This document shows positions 38,390 through 46,762 of a stretch of 64,000 bases of DNA, piece after piece. The stretch's first letter is position 1. Every line of letters begins with the position of its first letter. A program made the position numbers and the translations under genes. Source of the stretch: Hexactinellida sp. DTS-2022 (taxonomy: Eukaryota; Porifera; Hexactinellida); assembly GCA_028753945.1 (NCBI GenBank), contig JAPNXP010000009.1:1302001-1366000 (forward strand). The letters run 5' to 3'. The notes under the pieces were generated by a model. That model did not search any database. It was not told the DNA's origin and saw nothing but the letters and a program-made list of their open reading frames with translations.

Positions 38390-40942
38390 ATGTTGCACCA
38401 TCGCTCGTACCAATCCATTCTCCCCACACACAACAAGCTCCTGCAGCAGCGCTGGGACTCCACCTACTACGAGGAACACCGTCGCCGCATAATGACAGCT
38501 AGCCACATGGTGTCCACCAACGCGCCCAAGCAGCACCTTCACGTCGTGGATAAGCTGAAGAAGCAACAGAGAGAGTCTGAGAGGTCAGAAGTGGTGCAGC
38601 GAGATAACGACACGCTAATGACACACATGTCAGCCATCATGGAGAGGGGCAGCTATGTAGACCATCGTAACGACTACAAACACTGGAGCTTGAACTACGA
38701 AAAGCGAGTGAATGAAATGCAGCGAATCCAGAAAGAGAATATAAAGATGCTCGGCAGGATCCAGTCCCGCCCCGCTAACTACAAAGTGTCCGAGTGGCTG
38801 AAGGACCGCTCTGAGAAGGAGAGACTCATCAGCATGATAACTGCTCATCCCGGATCGCGCCAAACCAGGTCTGCTCGGCCTTATGCTGACAGGGAGAGAA
38901 AGGCGTACTCCCACTCGTCCCTGGTTCCTCTCCAGGTAGATAGCGGCTCTCTGGCTACGCTGGACCCCTCTGAATCGGACACTGTAGAGTCCTTGGAGCG
39001 GGAGCTGGAAGCTGCGAGGATCCAAGTCGACAAGTGTTCGATTGAGAAAAAAATTATTTCTGAGGTGAAGGCAATGAGCAATCCTCCAGCACCGTTTATA
39101 ATGGTAACCGAGGCTTGCGCGATTTTGTTCAACCGGCAACGAGACAAGAGAGACAGCTCATGGCGCGTAGGTGTTACAGCTCTGGCTGAAAACTATTTGA
39201 TAAGCGTTGACAGAAATAGCTTTCCTCTATCAGTTCTGAAGAAACTGCAATTCTACATTGAGAATCCAAAGCTAAACGAGGAAGCGTTGAAATGCGTTTC
39301 TTGGTGCATCTCATTTGTATGGAAATGGGTTGAGAGCGTTTATCATTACGGGGTTTTGGCGCACAAGTATGGGATTAGAGCGGAAGAGATGGGAATAGTA
39401 CCTATTGTACAGAAAGAATTAATGGCAGCCGAACACAGCCCTGTCGTGAAAGAGAAAAAAGTGAAATCTTTCGCGTCTCTAGAACTCTGTGAAACGGACA
39501 CTGTCGAATCTTTGAAACTAGAATTGGAAAAAGCGAGGAGTGAATACAGCAATTGTGAGTTAAAGAAAAATGACCTATCTGAATTGAAGAGTTTGTCTAA
39601 ACCGCCAGCGATGGTTAAACTGGTCCTGGAGGCATGTGGGATTATATTCAATCAGAAAGGAGATAACCTATGGCGCCTAGGATTGATATCCCTGTCACCA
39701 GCCAATGCTGCCTCTATTGACTTGGATAATATTCCATTATCCGTTTTGAAGAAACTGAGAAAATATATCGAGAATCAGGACATCACTGATTCCTCATTAA
39801 AAAAGGTGTCTTTGTGCATCGCCTCAGTATGGAAATGGGTTGAGATCGTTTATCATTACGGGGTTTTGGCGCACAAGTATGGGATTAGAGCCGAAGAGAT
39901 GGGAATAGTACCTATTGTACAGCAAGAATCAATGGCAGCTGAATACAGCCCTGTCGTGAAAGAGAAAAAAGGAAAATCTTTCGCGTCTCTAGAACTCTCT
40001 GAAACGGACACTGTCGAATCTTTGAAACTAGAATTGGAAAAAGCGAAGAGTGAATTTAGAAATTGTGGGATAAATAAGAATGACATAGTTATATTGAAGA
40101 CTATGCCTAAACCGCCAGCGATGGTTAAACTGGTCCTGGAGGCATGTGGGATTATATTCAATCAGAAAGGAGATAACTTATGGCGCCTAGGATTGCTATC
40201 CCTGTCACCAGCCAATGCTGGCGCTATTGACTTAGATAATATTTCATTATCCGTTCTGAAGAAACTGAGAAAATATATCGAGAATCAGGACATCACTGAT
40301 TCCTCATTAAAAAAGGTGTCTTTGTGCATCGCCTCAGTATGGAAATGGGTTGAGATCGTTTATCATTACGGGGTTTTGGCGCACAAGTATGGGATTAGAG
40401 CGGAAGAGATGGGAATAGTACCTATTGTACAGCAAGAATCAATGGCAGCCGAACACAGCCCTGTCATGAAAGAGAAAAAAGGAAAATCTTTCTTGTCTCT
40501 AGAACTCTCTGAAACGGACACTGTCGAATCTTTGAAACTAGAATTGGAAAAAGCGAAGAGTAAATTTAGAAATTGTGGGATAAATAAGAATGACATAGTT
40601 GCTTTGAAGAGTATGCCTAAACCGCCAGCGATGGTTAAACTGGTCCTGGAGGCATGTGGGATTATATTCAATCAGAAAGGAGATAACCTATGGCGCCTAG
40701 GATTGCTATCCCTGTCACCAGCCAATGCTGCCTCTATTGACTTGGATAATATTTCATTATCCGTTCTGAAGAAACTGAGAAAATATATCGAGAATCAGGA
40801 CATCACTCATCCCTCATTAAAAACGGTGTCGTCGAGCACCGTATCGGTATGGAAATGGGTAGAGAGCGTTTATCATTACGGGGTTTCGGTGCATAAATTG
40901 GACCAGCTGAGCACAAACAATTTCTCAAAAGACACTTCTTAA
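38390..40942 (+). CDS. CFAP97D/Hemingway-like protein with four tandem dynein microtubule-binding domains
   Basis: A single exon of 850 residues; the first in-frame ATG is at 38390. Residues 1-165 resemble CFAP97D1/D2: RWDSTYYEEHRRRIMTAS, KLKKQQRESERSE, then NYEKRVNEMQRIQKENIKML, the RI..EN..ML.RI motif of the Hemingway family. From about residue 200 four units of about 170 residues follow. Each has a short coiled coil (LKLELEKARSEYSNCELKKN), a dynein stalk-tip microtubule-binding domain and a second helix. The core SLSKPPAMVKLVLEACGIIF, NIPLSVLKKLRKYIEN and SVWKWVEIVYHYG matches dynein heavy-chain [30 protein letters not shown] and PMVKWAIAQLNYAD. No AAA motor is present. Units 2-4 repeat exactly every 510 bp. 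Inference: a multivalent axonemal microtubule binder or cross-linker. Confidence 0.85.
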   Translation: MLHHRSYQSILPTHNKLLQQRWDSTYYEEHRRRIMTASHMVSTNAPKQHLHVVDKLKKQQRESERSEVVQRDNDTLMTHMSAIMERGSYVDHRNDYKHWSLNYEKRVNEMQRIQKENIKMLGRIQSRPANYKVSEWLKDRSEKERLISMITAHPGSRQTRSARPYADRERKAYSHSSLVPLQVDSGSLATLDPSESDTVESLERELEAARIQVDKCSIEKKIISEVKAMSNPPAPFIMVTEACAILFNRQRDKRDSSWRVGVTALAENYLISVDRNSFPLSVLKKLQFYIENPKLNEEALKCVSWCISFVWKWVESVYHYGVLAHKYGIRAEEMGIVPIVQKELMAAEHSPVVKEKKVKSFASLELCETDTVESLKLELEKARSEYSNCELKKNDLSELKSLSKPPAMVKLVLEACGIIFNQKGDNLWRLGLISLSPANAASIDLDNIPLSVLKKLRKYIENQDITDSSLKKVSLCIASVWKWVEIVYHYGVLAHKYGIRAEEMGIVPIVQQESMAAEYSPVVKEKKGKSFASLELSETDTVESLKLELEKAKSEFRNCGINKNDIVILKTMPKPPAMVKLVLEACGIIFNQKGDNLWRLGLLSLSPANAGAIDLDNISLSVLKKLRKYIENQDITDSSLKKVSLCIASVWKWVEIVYHYGVLAHKYGIRAEEMGIVPIVQQESMAAEHSPVMKEKKGKSFLSLELSETDTVESLKLELEKAKSKFRNCGINKNDIVALKSMPKPPAMVKLVLEACGIIFNQKGDNLWRLGLLSLSPANAASIDLDNISLSVLKKLRKYIENQDITHPSLKTVSSSTVSVWKWVESVYHYGVSVHKLDQLSTNNFSKDTS
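39031..40890 (+). repeat. Coding tandem repeat: four dynein MTBD units, 510-bp period
   Basis: The marker ACCGCCAGCGATGG occurs at 39601, 40111 and 40621, and a diverged first unit has CCTCCAGCACCG near 39083. Units 2, 3 and 4 are nearly identical in DNA, including silent positions, whereas unit 1 is clearly older. The last unit has a shortened end. The array is AT-richer than the 5' third of the gene. Confidence 0.95.
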
Positions 40943-41120
40943 GAACAACATAAACACTTATTTATCGAACACACATTATTTATTTTTTATATCATTCAAA
41001 CTTCTTAAATAATATCCATATACCCTTGAATAACTCACCATGCTTTTATTAATCAAACCCAACAACAGTGTTACTTTTTAACAAGTTCTATATCTTACAT
41101 GATATGTAGTACATATTATT

Positions 41121-41249
41121 AAAAAAATCCAAAATTGCAGCCTGTGCCGACGCATGTTCCTTTGGTGGCACTATATTTTGGTGGTGATCTATTGATAGTG
41201 CCTCCAATAGAACATGCTGTCGACACAGGCTGCAATTTTGGATTTTTTT
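41121..41249. repeat. Long hairpin, copy 2
   Basis: The left arm AAAATCCAAAATTGCAGCCTG pairs with CAGGCTGCAATTTTGGATTTT. An inner stem pairs GGCACTAT with ATAGTGCC around TTTTGGTGGTGATC. Compared with the copy at 10520, several stem positions differ on both sides so that pairing is kept. Confidence 0.85.
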
Positions 41250-41566
41250 CTCCATGTCATGAACGTCACATGGTGTTTACACCCATTTATCAATTTGTTA
41301 CGGGACAAAGGAACGTTTGATAAATTTCATGGTTCTTTCTATCTTAAACCATCTTGATTTTAAGTTTATATTTCCATTCTAAATGCGTTTTAGACTCCCT
41401 ATCACTCTAATACAATTCGGGCACCAAACAAGCACACAAACGAATAGTCATAAAGTAGAAATTCCATCTCAATAATCCATTGTTTATATATCAGTTATCG
41501 TTTTGAAATTGAAATCAGCATGTTTACTTAGAATGACATATATATGGGATTAAGTTTATGAAATTA

Positions 41567-41731
41567 CTTATATAGAGCTGAGCTTTGTAGAGTTCAGTTT
41601 TTCACTATGTGTATTCATGCAGTGAGAAAGGTCAGTTTTTTTCCAGAGTTTGAAATTGACCTTTAGAAAGTAAGCATGGGCTTTTAGTATGGGAAAAAAT
41701 CTGAACTCTACAAAGCTCAGCTCTATATAAG
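41567..41731. mobile_element. 165-bp MITE with perfect 31-bp inverted ends
   Basis: CTTATATAGAGCTGAGCTTT and the following GTAGAGTTCAG at the left are matched exactly by the inverse at the right (CTGAACTCTACAAAGCTCAG, CTCTATATAAG). No mismatch in 31 bases indicates recent insertion or strong constraint. It is non-coding. The target duplication is unclear. Confidence 0.85.
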
Positions 41732-42584
41732 GATTCCCTAAGTTTATATTACCATTATAAATGCGTTATAAACCTTACCCCCCCTTACACTCTAATACAT
41801 TTCGGGCACCAAGCACACACATTGACAAATATTTATACAAATAGATATTCCATCTCATTAATCCATTGTTTGAATATCAGAAATCGTTCTGAAATTGAAT
41901 AACTGTTGAGTGAAATTGAATTTCATATAGGAGGAAACTTTAATACAACTATTGTATTAGAAATCGATTTATAGTATAGTAGCAGCTATTGAATCAAATT
42001 GAATTATTCATATAAATAGAATACTTTATTGTAACTATGATATCAACAATAACTTGAATCGAAATAACACTGAATCTCATTGAATTATATTCATAAATAG
42101 TAGATCTTCATTGAACCCCCACGAAATATTTGCATAATTGAATATTAATGAACTTACGATTTTAGAAAGTTAAGGGTGAATTGTGGCAACTTTGAGCCTA
42201 ATTATCAGGAAAATGAGGACGGATTAAATAAATCGTGAAGAGCTATCAGTTGCAAAATACTTTTCTGATACTAATGATTCTAAAAATTTTCTTGTTATTA
42301 TTACATTTATTTTCTTATGGACAAAAAAAGCTAAAAGTACCGTTAAAATTTTCCCAAGTCGAAATTAATAAATCGTGATCCCAGGTGCATATCTGTAACC
42401 CATGAGACACCTATCCTGAAAATTTGGGCTCTTAGTTAATTAAACTCTGTTCTGGGGAGCGGGAGAGGCTACGGACCAATATACCAAAGCACTAAGACCA
42501 ATACTGGGCCACTATACTATAGTATAGTCGGCACAGTAAAAAGGTGTTCTTATTTACAGAAGATATATCGAATATAAGCATATA

Positions 42585-42735
42585 CTCAGTCGACTCCGGT
42601 TAATAGATTTCTCCGCTTAATGGGGTCAATATTTCACAGGATTTATAGGACGGAATGACAGTTAGGCTTAAAATATTTTCGGTTAATAGATTTCCCCCGC
42701 TTTATCGGGTCAAAGCAACCTGGTCCCGAAATATG
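42585..42735. repeat. Decayed MITE with CAGTCGACTCCGGTTAATAG end
   Basis: TCAGTCGACTCCGGTTAATAG resembles the ends of the TA-flanked elements at 13493 and 43884, and GGTTAATAGATTTC recurs inside at about 42680. I could not find a clean matching right end, so it is partial or eroded. Confidence 0.4.
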
Positions 42736-43083
42736 TACATTAATTGTCATAGCTAACATATTTCCCTCGTCATGCACGAAAATCTATTACGTGCGTATTG
42801 TGATATATATATGGGAGAGAGAAATCACGTTTTATCCAACTTAGATTATTAAACTTCCTATTCACCTTATACCGATCATCTTCGGTATAAAATATAAGTT
42901 TAATAGTAACGCAGTTGACAAAGTATTTTCTAAATTAATACAATAATAATAATAATAAATTAATAATAAAATAATAATAGTAATATCGCAAATATAGCAA
43001 TAGTCCTGAACTAATATCACAACAGTATTATTCATTGTAATATAAAAACAAAATCCTTCTAGCTAGCACAAATAAATTGATAC

Positions 43084-43818
43084 CTACTCTAGTTTAGTAC
43101 CGACTTCATATTGTACCCGAATAAAGTAACTGCCCCATTTAAATCTTCTGAGCTGCACCCCCACCCAATGGAGAAAGTAAAGTATAACTGAGCAAGCGAG
43201 AGAGAAAACGGCCACCTGGATATCGCTTAGCTTGCGCATAAAAATATATGGCCACATCCCGGTTTTATAGCTCGCCCAAAATAACCATGTAGAGTAGGCA
43301 GCGATTATTAATAGCGGGACCATTTTCTCCCGTTTCAACTTCTGAGGAACTGGGAAAGGAAATAGCATTAACTCTATCAGAGATATAAAAGCGCAAAAAC
43401 TGTGCAGTGAGTGGTTCACCCACCATGGATATATCTCATCGTAAAATTTGGGGAATATGAGATCTCTGTTTATCGAGTATAAAATCCAAAAAATGGTTGT
43501 TACTATCATAGACATAGGTAGGATCAGTGAGTTGAATATGAATTTTGTTAAAGATCGTAACTGGTTGAATTTGCACAAGAACGCTATACAAGCGAGAGAG
43601 AAGTAAGCGCGTTGTAGCATGATGTTCCAGTGCGTGAGGTATTTGTAGCGACCGCCATACGTCAGGTACCCAGTCTGGTTGAGGTACCACTCCCCCTTCG
43701 GCAGCTCACTAATACTGATATACAAGTTGTCCAAGTACAGCGTGACTGCCCAATAGTAAGCTGCAACGATTGTGTAGAATACGCGCCCTCCTATCCACCC
43801 ATTTCCTCCTGCATTCAT
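43084..43818 (-). CDS. AIG1/ADTRP-family membrane hydrolase
   Basis: A single exon of 244 residues with six hydrophobic segments. The family's catalytic threonine is in YGGRYKYLTHWN (Thr62, compare AIG1 YGGSWKFLTFID). The histidine lies in PWWVNHSLHSF (compare AIG1 WLNHGMHT). FWILYSINRDLIFPKFYDEI matches [20 protein letters not shown]. Known role: AIG1 and ADTRP are ER or plasma-membrane threonine hydrolases that cleave fatty acid esters of hydroxy fatty acids. The N-terminus is about 20 residues longer than human AIG1. Confidence 0.9.
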   Translation of the reverse strand: MNAGGNGWIGGRVFYTIVAAYYWAVTLYLDNLYISISELPKGEWYLNQTGYLTYGGRYKYLTHWNIMLQRAYFSLACIAFLCKFNQLRSLTKFIFNSLILPMSMIVTTIFWILYSINRDLIFPKFYDEIYPWWVNHSLHSFCAFISLIELMLFPFPVPQKLKREKMVPLLIIAAYSTWLFWASYKTGMWPYIFMRKLSDIQVAVFSLACSVILYFLHWVGVQLRRFKWGSYFIRVQYEVGTKLE

Positions 43819-43883
43819 ATTATAAAACAGTTAATTATAACGCACTGTTTGCTAATTGGATATTGCATGAATATATGTACGTA

Positions 43884-44177
43884 CAGTCAACTCCCGTTAC
43901 AACGAAATGGATATAACGAAGTACCTGCTTATAACGAAGTCATTTAAATCCCATTATAAGCTATTAATTTTATTCCGGTTATAACGAATTCTACTTATAG
44001 CGAACTCCGGTTATAACGAAATCGTTTATAATGAACTCCGGTTACAACGAAATTAAACTTATAATGAACTCTTTTAAGATCGAACTCCGGTTATAACAAA
44101 CTCCGGTTATAACAAAGTCCGCTTATAACGAAATTAAACTACGGTCCCGAGCACTTCGTTATAACGGGAGTTGAATG
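43884..44177. mobile_element. TA-flanked MITE with internal GGTTATAACGAA repeats
   Basis: The ends CAGTCAACTCCCGTTACAAC and the inverse of GTTATAACGGGAGTTGAATG pair over about 23 bp with TA on both sides. Inside, variants of CCGGTTATAACGAA occur about eight times in tandem, so the whole element is a series of copies of its own end. A pogo/Tigger-like origin is likely. It lies 66 bp upstream of the AIG1-like start. Confidence 0.85.
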
Positions 44178-44479
44178 TATATGAAATTGATGGGGCGGTG
44201 CAAGCGCTCAGGCCATGGCCTGACCAATTTTTTCATCCTATTCGCGTATTCCGGCTATAACCTGACAACTGGAGGCAAGTGAGGCAATGGCCTGACCACT
44301 ATTGAACTGATTCCGCCGCCCCAGAATACTCGTTTTAGTACGCTAGTAGACGGATATTATATAGAAATTAATTCTCATTAAAAATAATCGTAGCTACAAA
44401 ATTAATTCAAGATAATTACCTGAGCCTATTATGAAATATTTAATTTGATGTACGTGTATAATTTATTCAAATACAGCAG

Positions 44480-45242
44480 ATGTCTCTATCCCTCCATGCT
44501 AAAATTTTGGTAACAGGAGATGCAAGCGTAGGGAAAACTTCACTAATTAGTCGATTTGTCAATAATAAATTCGAAGAGGAACATGTTTATACGATGGGCG
44601 TGGATTTCTCCCAAGCGGAGTGTAAAGTGGCAGACAGGAATGTGTTCTTAGAGCTGCGGGATACCGCCGGGCAAGAGAGGTTCCGCGCTATAACGAGCTC
44701 GGTGTACAGAGGCGCGAATGGGATGATCGTTGCGTATGACATCACAGACGAAGAGAGCTTCAACCACGTGTCCTATTGGCTTAAAATCGCCAAGGAAACT
44801 ACTGTTGATGGTTTGTGGTGTTTCATATAACTATACTAATTTATTAATTTATTAATATATTATAGACATTCCAATTATAATAATCGGCAACAAGTCAGAC
44901 CGGGTAGAGGACCGACAAGTGCCGCGAGAGCGAGGACAAGTGCTGGCCATTAACGAGGGAACTCTCTTTATGGAAGTGTCCGCTAAAGAGAACATACGTG
45001 TTCATGATTGTTTCGTGGAGCTTGTCAAAAGGATAATCGCGATGGAGCACAGCTTTTCCGCCAGGAGCGAGAGGAGTCCAACCATCAGACTGGATGCTAC
45101 ACACTCAAGGATTTACTCACAATTTTTTAATAGCGAATCTAGTACGAGCATACCAGGCTCGAGAATTTCAGCGATCTTTGAAGATGACATACAGCAACCT
45201 AATCCTAAGCAAAATTCACCGATGGCATACCTCTGTTGCTAA
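44480..45242 (+). CDS. Rab-like small GTPase (2 exons)
   Basis: Exons 44480-44810 and 44866-45242 join in phase 1 (GTTGATG|GTTTGT to ATTATAG|ACATT; intron 55 bp) to give 235 residues. The motifs are GDASVGKTS (P-loop), TMGVDFS (switch I Thr), DTAGQERF (switch II), GNKSD and SAK. The C-terminus LCC is a two-cysteine prenylation signal as in Rabs. Known role: membrane-bound switch in vesicle traffic. Odd: the invariant Trp before DTAGQE is Arg (LELRDTAGQ), a residue that in Rabs forms part of the effector-binding aromatic triad. The variable tail is long (about 60 residues). It is near the Rab1/8/13 group, but I cannot name the orthologue. Confidence 0.88.
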
Positions 45243-45539
45243 CTAAATACGAGAGTTTCTATTAATTCAATTTGTATATTTTGGTGAAGTTATCTGATAA
45301 TTTATATTTAATATTAATGTATTGAACTGATTTGAAATTATTTTGGTAAACTTCTTAATTTACCAGTTTGACAGCTTCAGGGCTCACCCTGAATAGGTTA
45401 GGGGTTCAAATAATAATTATCGTATTTTACATTGTATTCTACAGGCAATTAGGAATTCTAGTTGGTTAGTCTCACCAGATATTTCACTTGATTTGTAACA
45501 AAAGTTAATTATAAAAAACAATTGATTTCACGAGAAGAA
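45243..45539. other. Spacer between Rab and LRR genes; nothing recognised
   Basis: About 300 bp, AT-rich, between two plus-strand genes. It holds the Rab 3' end and the LRR gene's leader. Confidence 0.5.
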
Positions 45540-46535
45540 ATGGAGTATTTAACTCAACTTTCATTGGACTTTTCAAATCTCCAACTATCTCTCTCCCAGA
45601 TTGGCATTGTCAAAATAAAAGACACTGACTGCATTGAGTTCTTGAAGGCTAACTTTAATTATATCTCACTTCCTAACCTTAATTCCTTAGAGGTAGAGGC
45701 CGTAGAAGAAGCTGAAAAGAATGGAATCTACGTAGTACAAGAGATTAATGCGTTGCATCGCACTTTGACAATGTTACACATTAGAAACACACAGTATCTG
45801 AGAATGGAAGTGTTGAACCTTTTCAAGTTCACTCATCTTACACATTTGTCAATTACAAAGTGTAATATAAAGTTACTACCCGCCAGCATAGGCAAGATGG
45901 AACAGCTCAAGAGTCTCGTTCTTTCGGACAACCTACTCTCCTCTCTGCCCTACTTCATCATATATTGCAGAGAGCTCGAAGATCTAGATTTATCTTGCAA
46001 CTCATTCAAGTTCCTACCCGGGTATATCCAGCAATTACCGAAGCTTAAAAAGCTGCGGCGATTAAACAACCCTCTCTTTGAGGATGTGATAGGCTGGAAA
46101 CTGGATTCCGTTAGGATTCTGAAGACCCCCGACAAGACAGTCGAGGAGTTAAGCGCCGTCCCTCCCCTGCAGACCTTCTGTCTCCCTGTCATAATAAGAA
46201 CATTTCCCAACTACTGGGACCTGAGTATTGCCCCCGCCCTCTGCAGGATGCTGGACAACAATGCAGAGGATATTATTCACTGCGAGAACTGCTACAAACC
46301 AGGATACAAGCCGGATGTGTACATTATATTTTCAGTCATTTTTAGGTGTTATGGACTTAACATAGTACCCTTCGGCCACTACAGCTGCTCGGCCTCATGT
46401 AACAAAGCGATAACGCGGCGAGTCCTAGCCAGGTCTAGGCAAATTCAAGACGATTGGGAGAGAGAATATGTTGCAATGGTCGAGAGTCACGATCCTCAGA
46501 TTACTGTTGTGTCTAACTTTTGTGAAATTTTATAA
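45540..46535 (+). CDS. Leucine-rich repeat protein of the LRRC28/LRRC58 type
   Basis: A single exon; I use the ATG at 45540 (MEYLTQLSL), giving 331 residues. Central LRRs (about 75-180) have the short LxxLxLSxNxLxxLP pattern (LKSLVLSDNLLSSLPYFIIY, LEDLDLSCNSFKFLPGYIQQ). After them comes a C-terminal region with LPVIIRTFPNYWDLSIAPAL and two Cys pairs (CENCYKPGY; CSASC) like the cysteine block at the end of LRRC28 and LRRC58. The molecular role is not well defined. Cytosolic: no signal peptide or membrane helix. Convergent with the acyl-CoA synthetase gene, 227 bp apart. Confidence 0.75.
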   Translation: MEYLTQLSLDFSNLQLSLSQIGIVKIKDTDCIEFLKANFNYISLPNLNSLEVEAVEEAEKNGIYVVQEINALHRTLTMLHIRNTQYLRMEVLNLFKFTHLTHLSITKCNIKLLPASIGKMEQLKSLVLSDNLLSSLPYFIIYCRELEDLDLSCNSFKFLPGYIQQLPKLKKLRRLNNPLFEDVIGWKLDSVRILKTPDKTVEELSAVPPLQTFCLPVIIRTFPNYWDLSIAPALCRMLDNNAEDIIHCENCYKPGYKPDVYIIFSVIFRCYGLNIVPFGHYSCSASCNKAITRRVLARSRQIQDDWEREYVAMVESHDPQITVVSNFCEIL

Positions 46536-46762
46536 ATTATTTTTATTTAAATTTATTTTTTTAACATTTAGTAGAGTGTGGATGTAATATATCATCAATT
46601 AATTTGTTTTTGTTTTTGTTTAAATAAGAATCACTAAAAGCTTTGCAACCAATGAATTAAAATGCAAATATACAAATAAATTATACAATATAAAGTACAA
46701 ATAAAATAAATTAGAAAATATTCCTTCAATTATAAAAAGAGCAAATGTACTTTAAAACCCCA

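Larger units (their letters stand above)
41121..42545. repeat. ~1.4-kb dispersed repeat, copy 2, with inner tandem duplication
   Basis: Shares ordered blocks with 10520-12050, ending in AAATCGTGATCCCAGGTGCA, GACACCTATCCTGAAA, TTAAACTCTGTTCTG and GTCGGCACAGTAAAAA. Within it, about 170 bp at 41355-41530 (AAATGCGTTTTAGAC, TTCGGGCACCAA, ATCCATTGTTTATATATCAG) recurs at 41740-41910, on either side of a 165-bp MITE. No gene is seen from 40943 to 43083. Confidence 0.55.

Noticed and set aside
38390..40942. Fragment of a dynein heavy-chain pseudogene
   Set aside because: Four MTBD units in tandem, an intact frame and a CFAP97D-like N-terminus do not fit a broken heavy chain; no AAA sequence is nearby on either strand.
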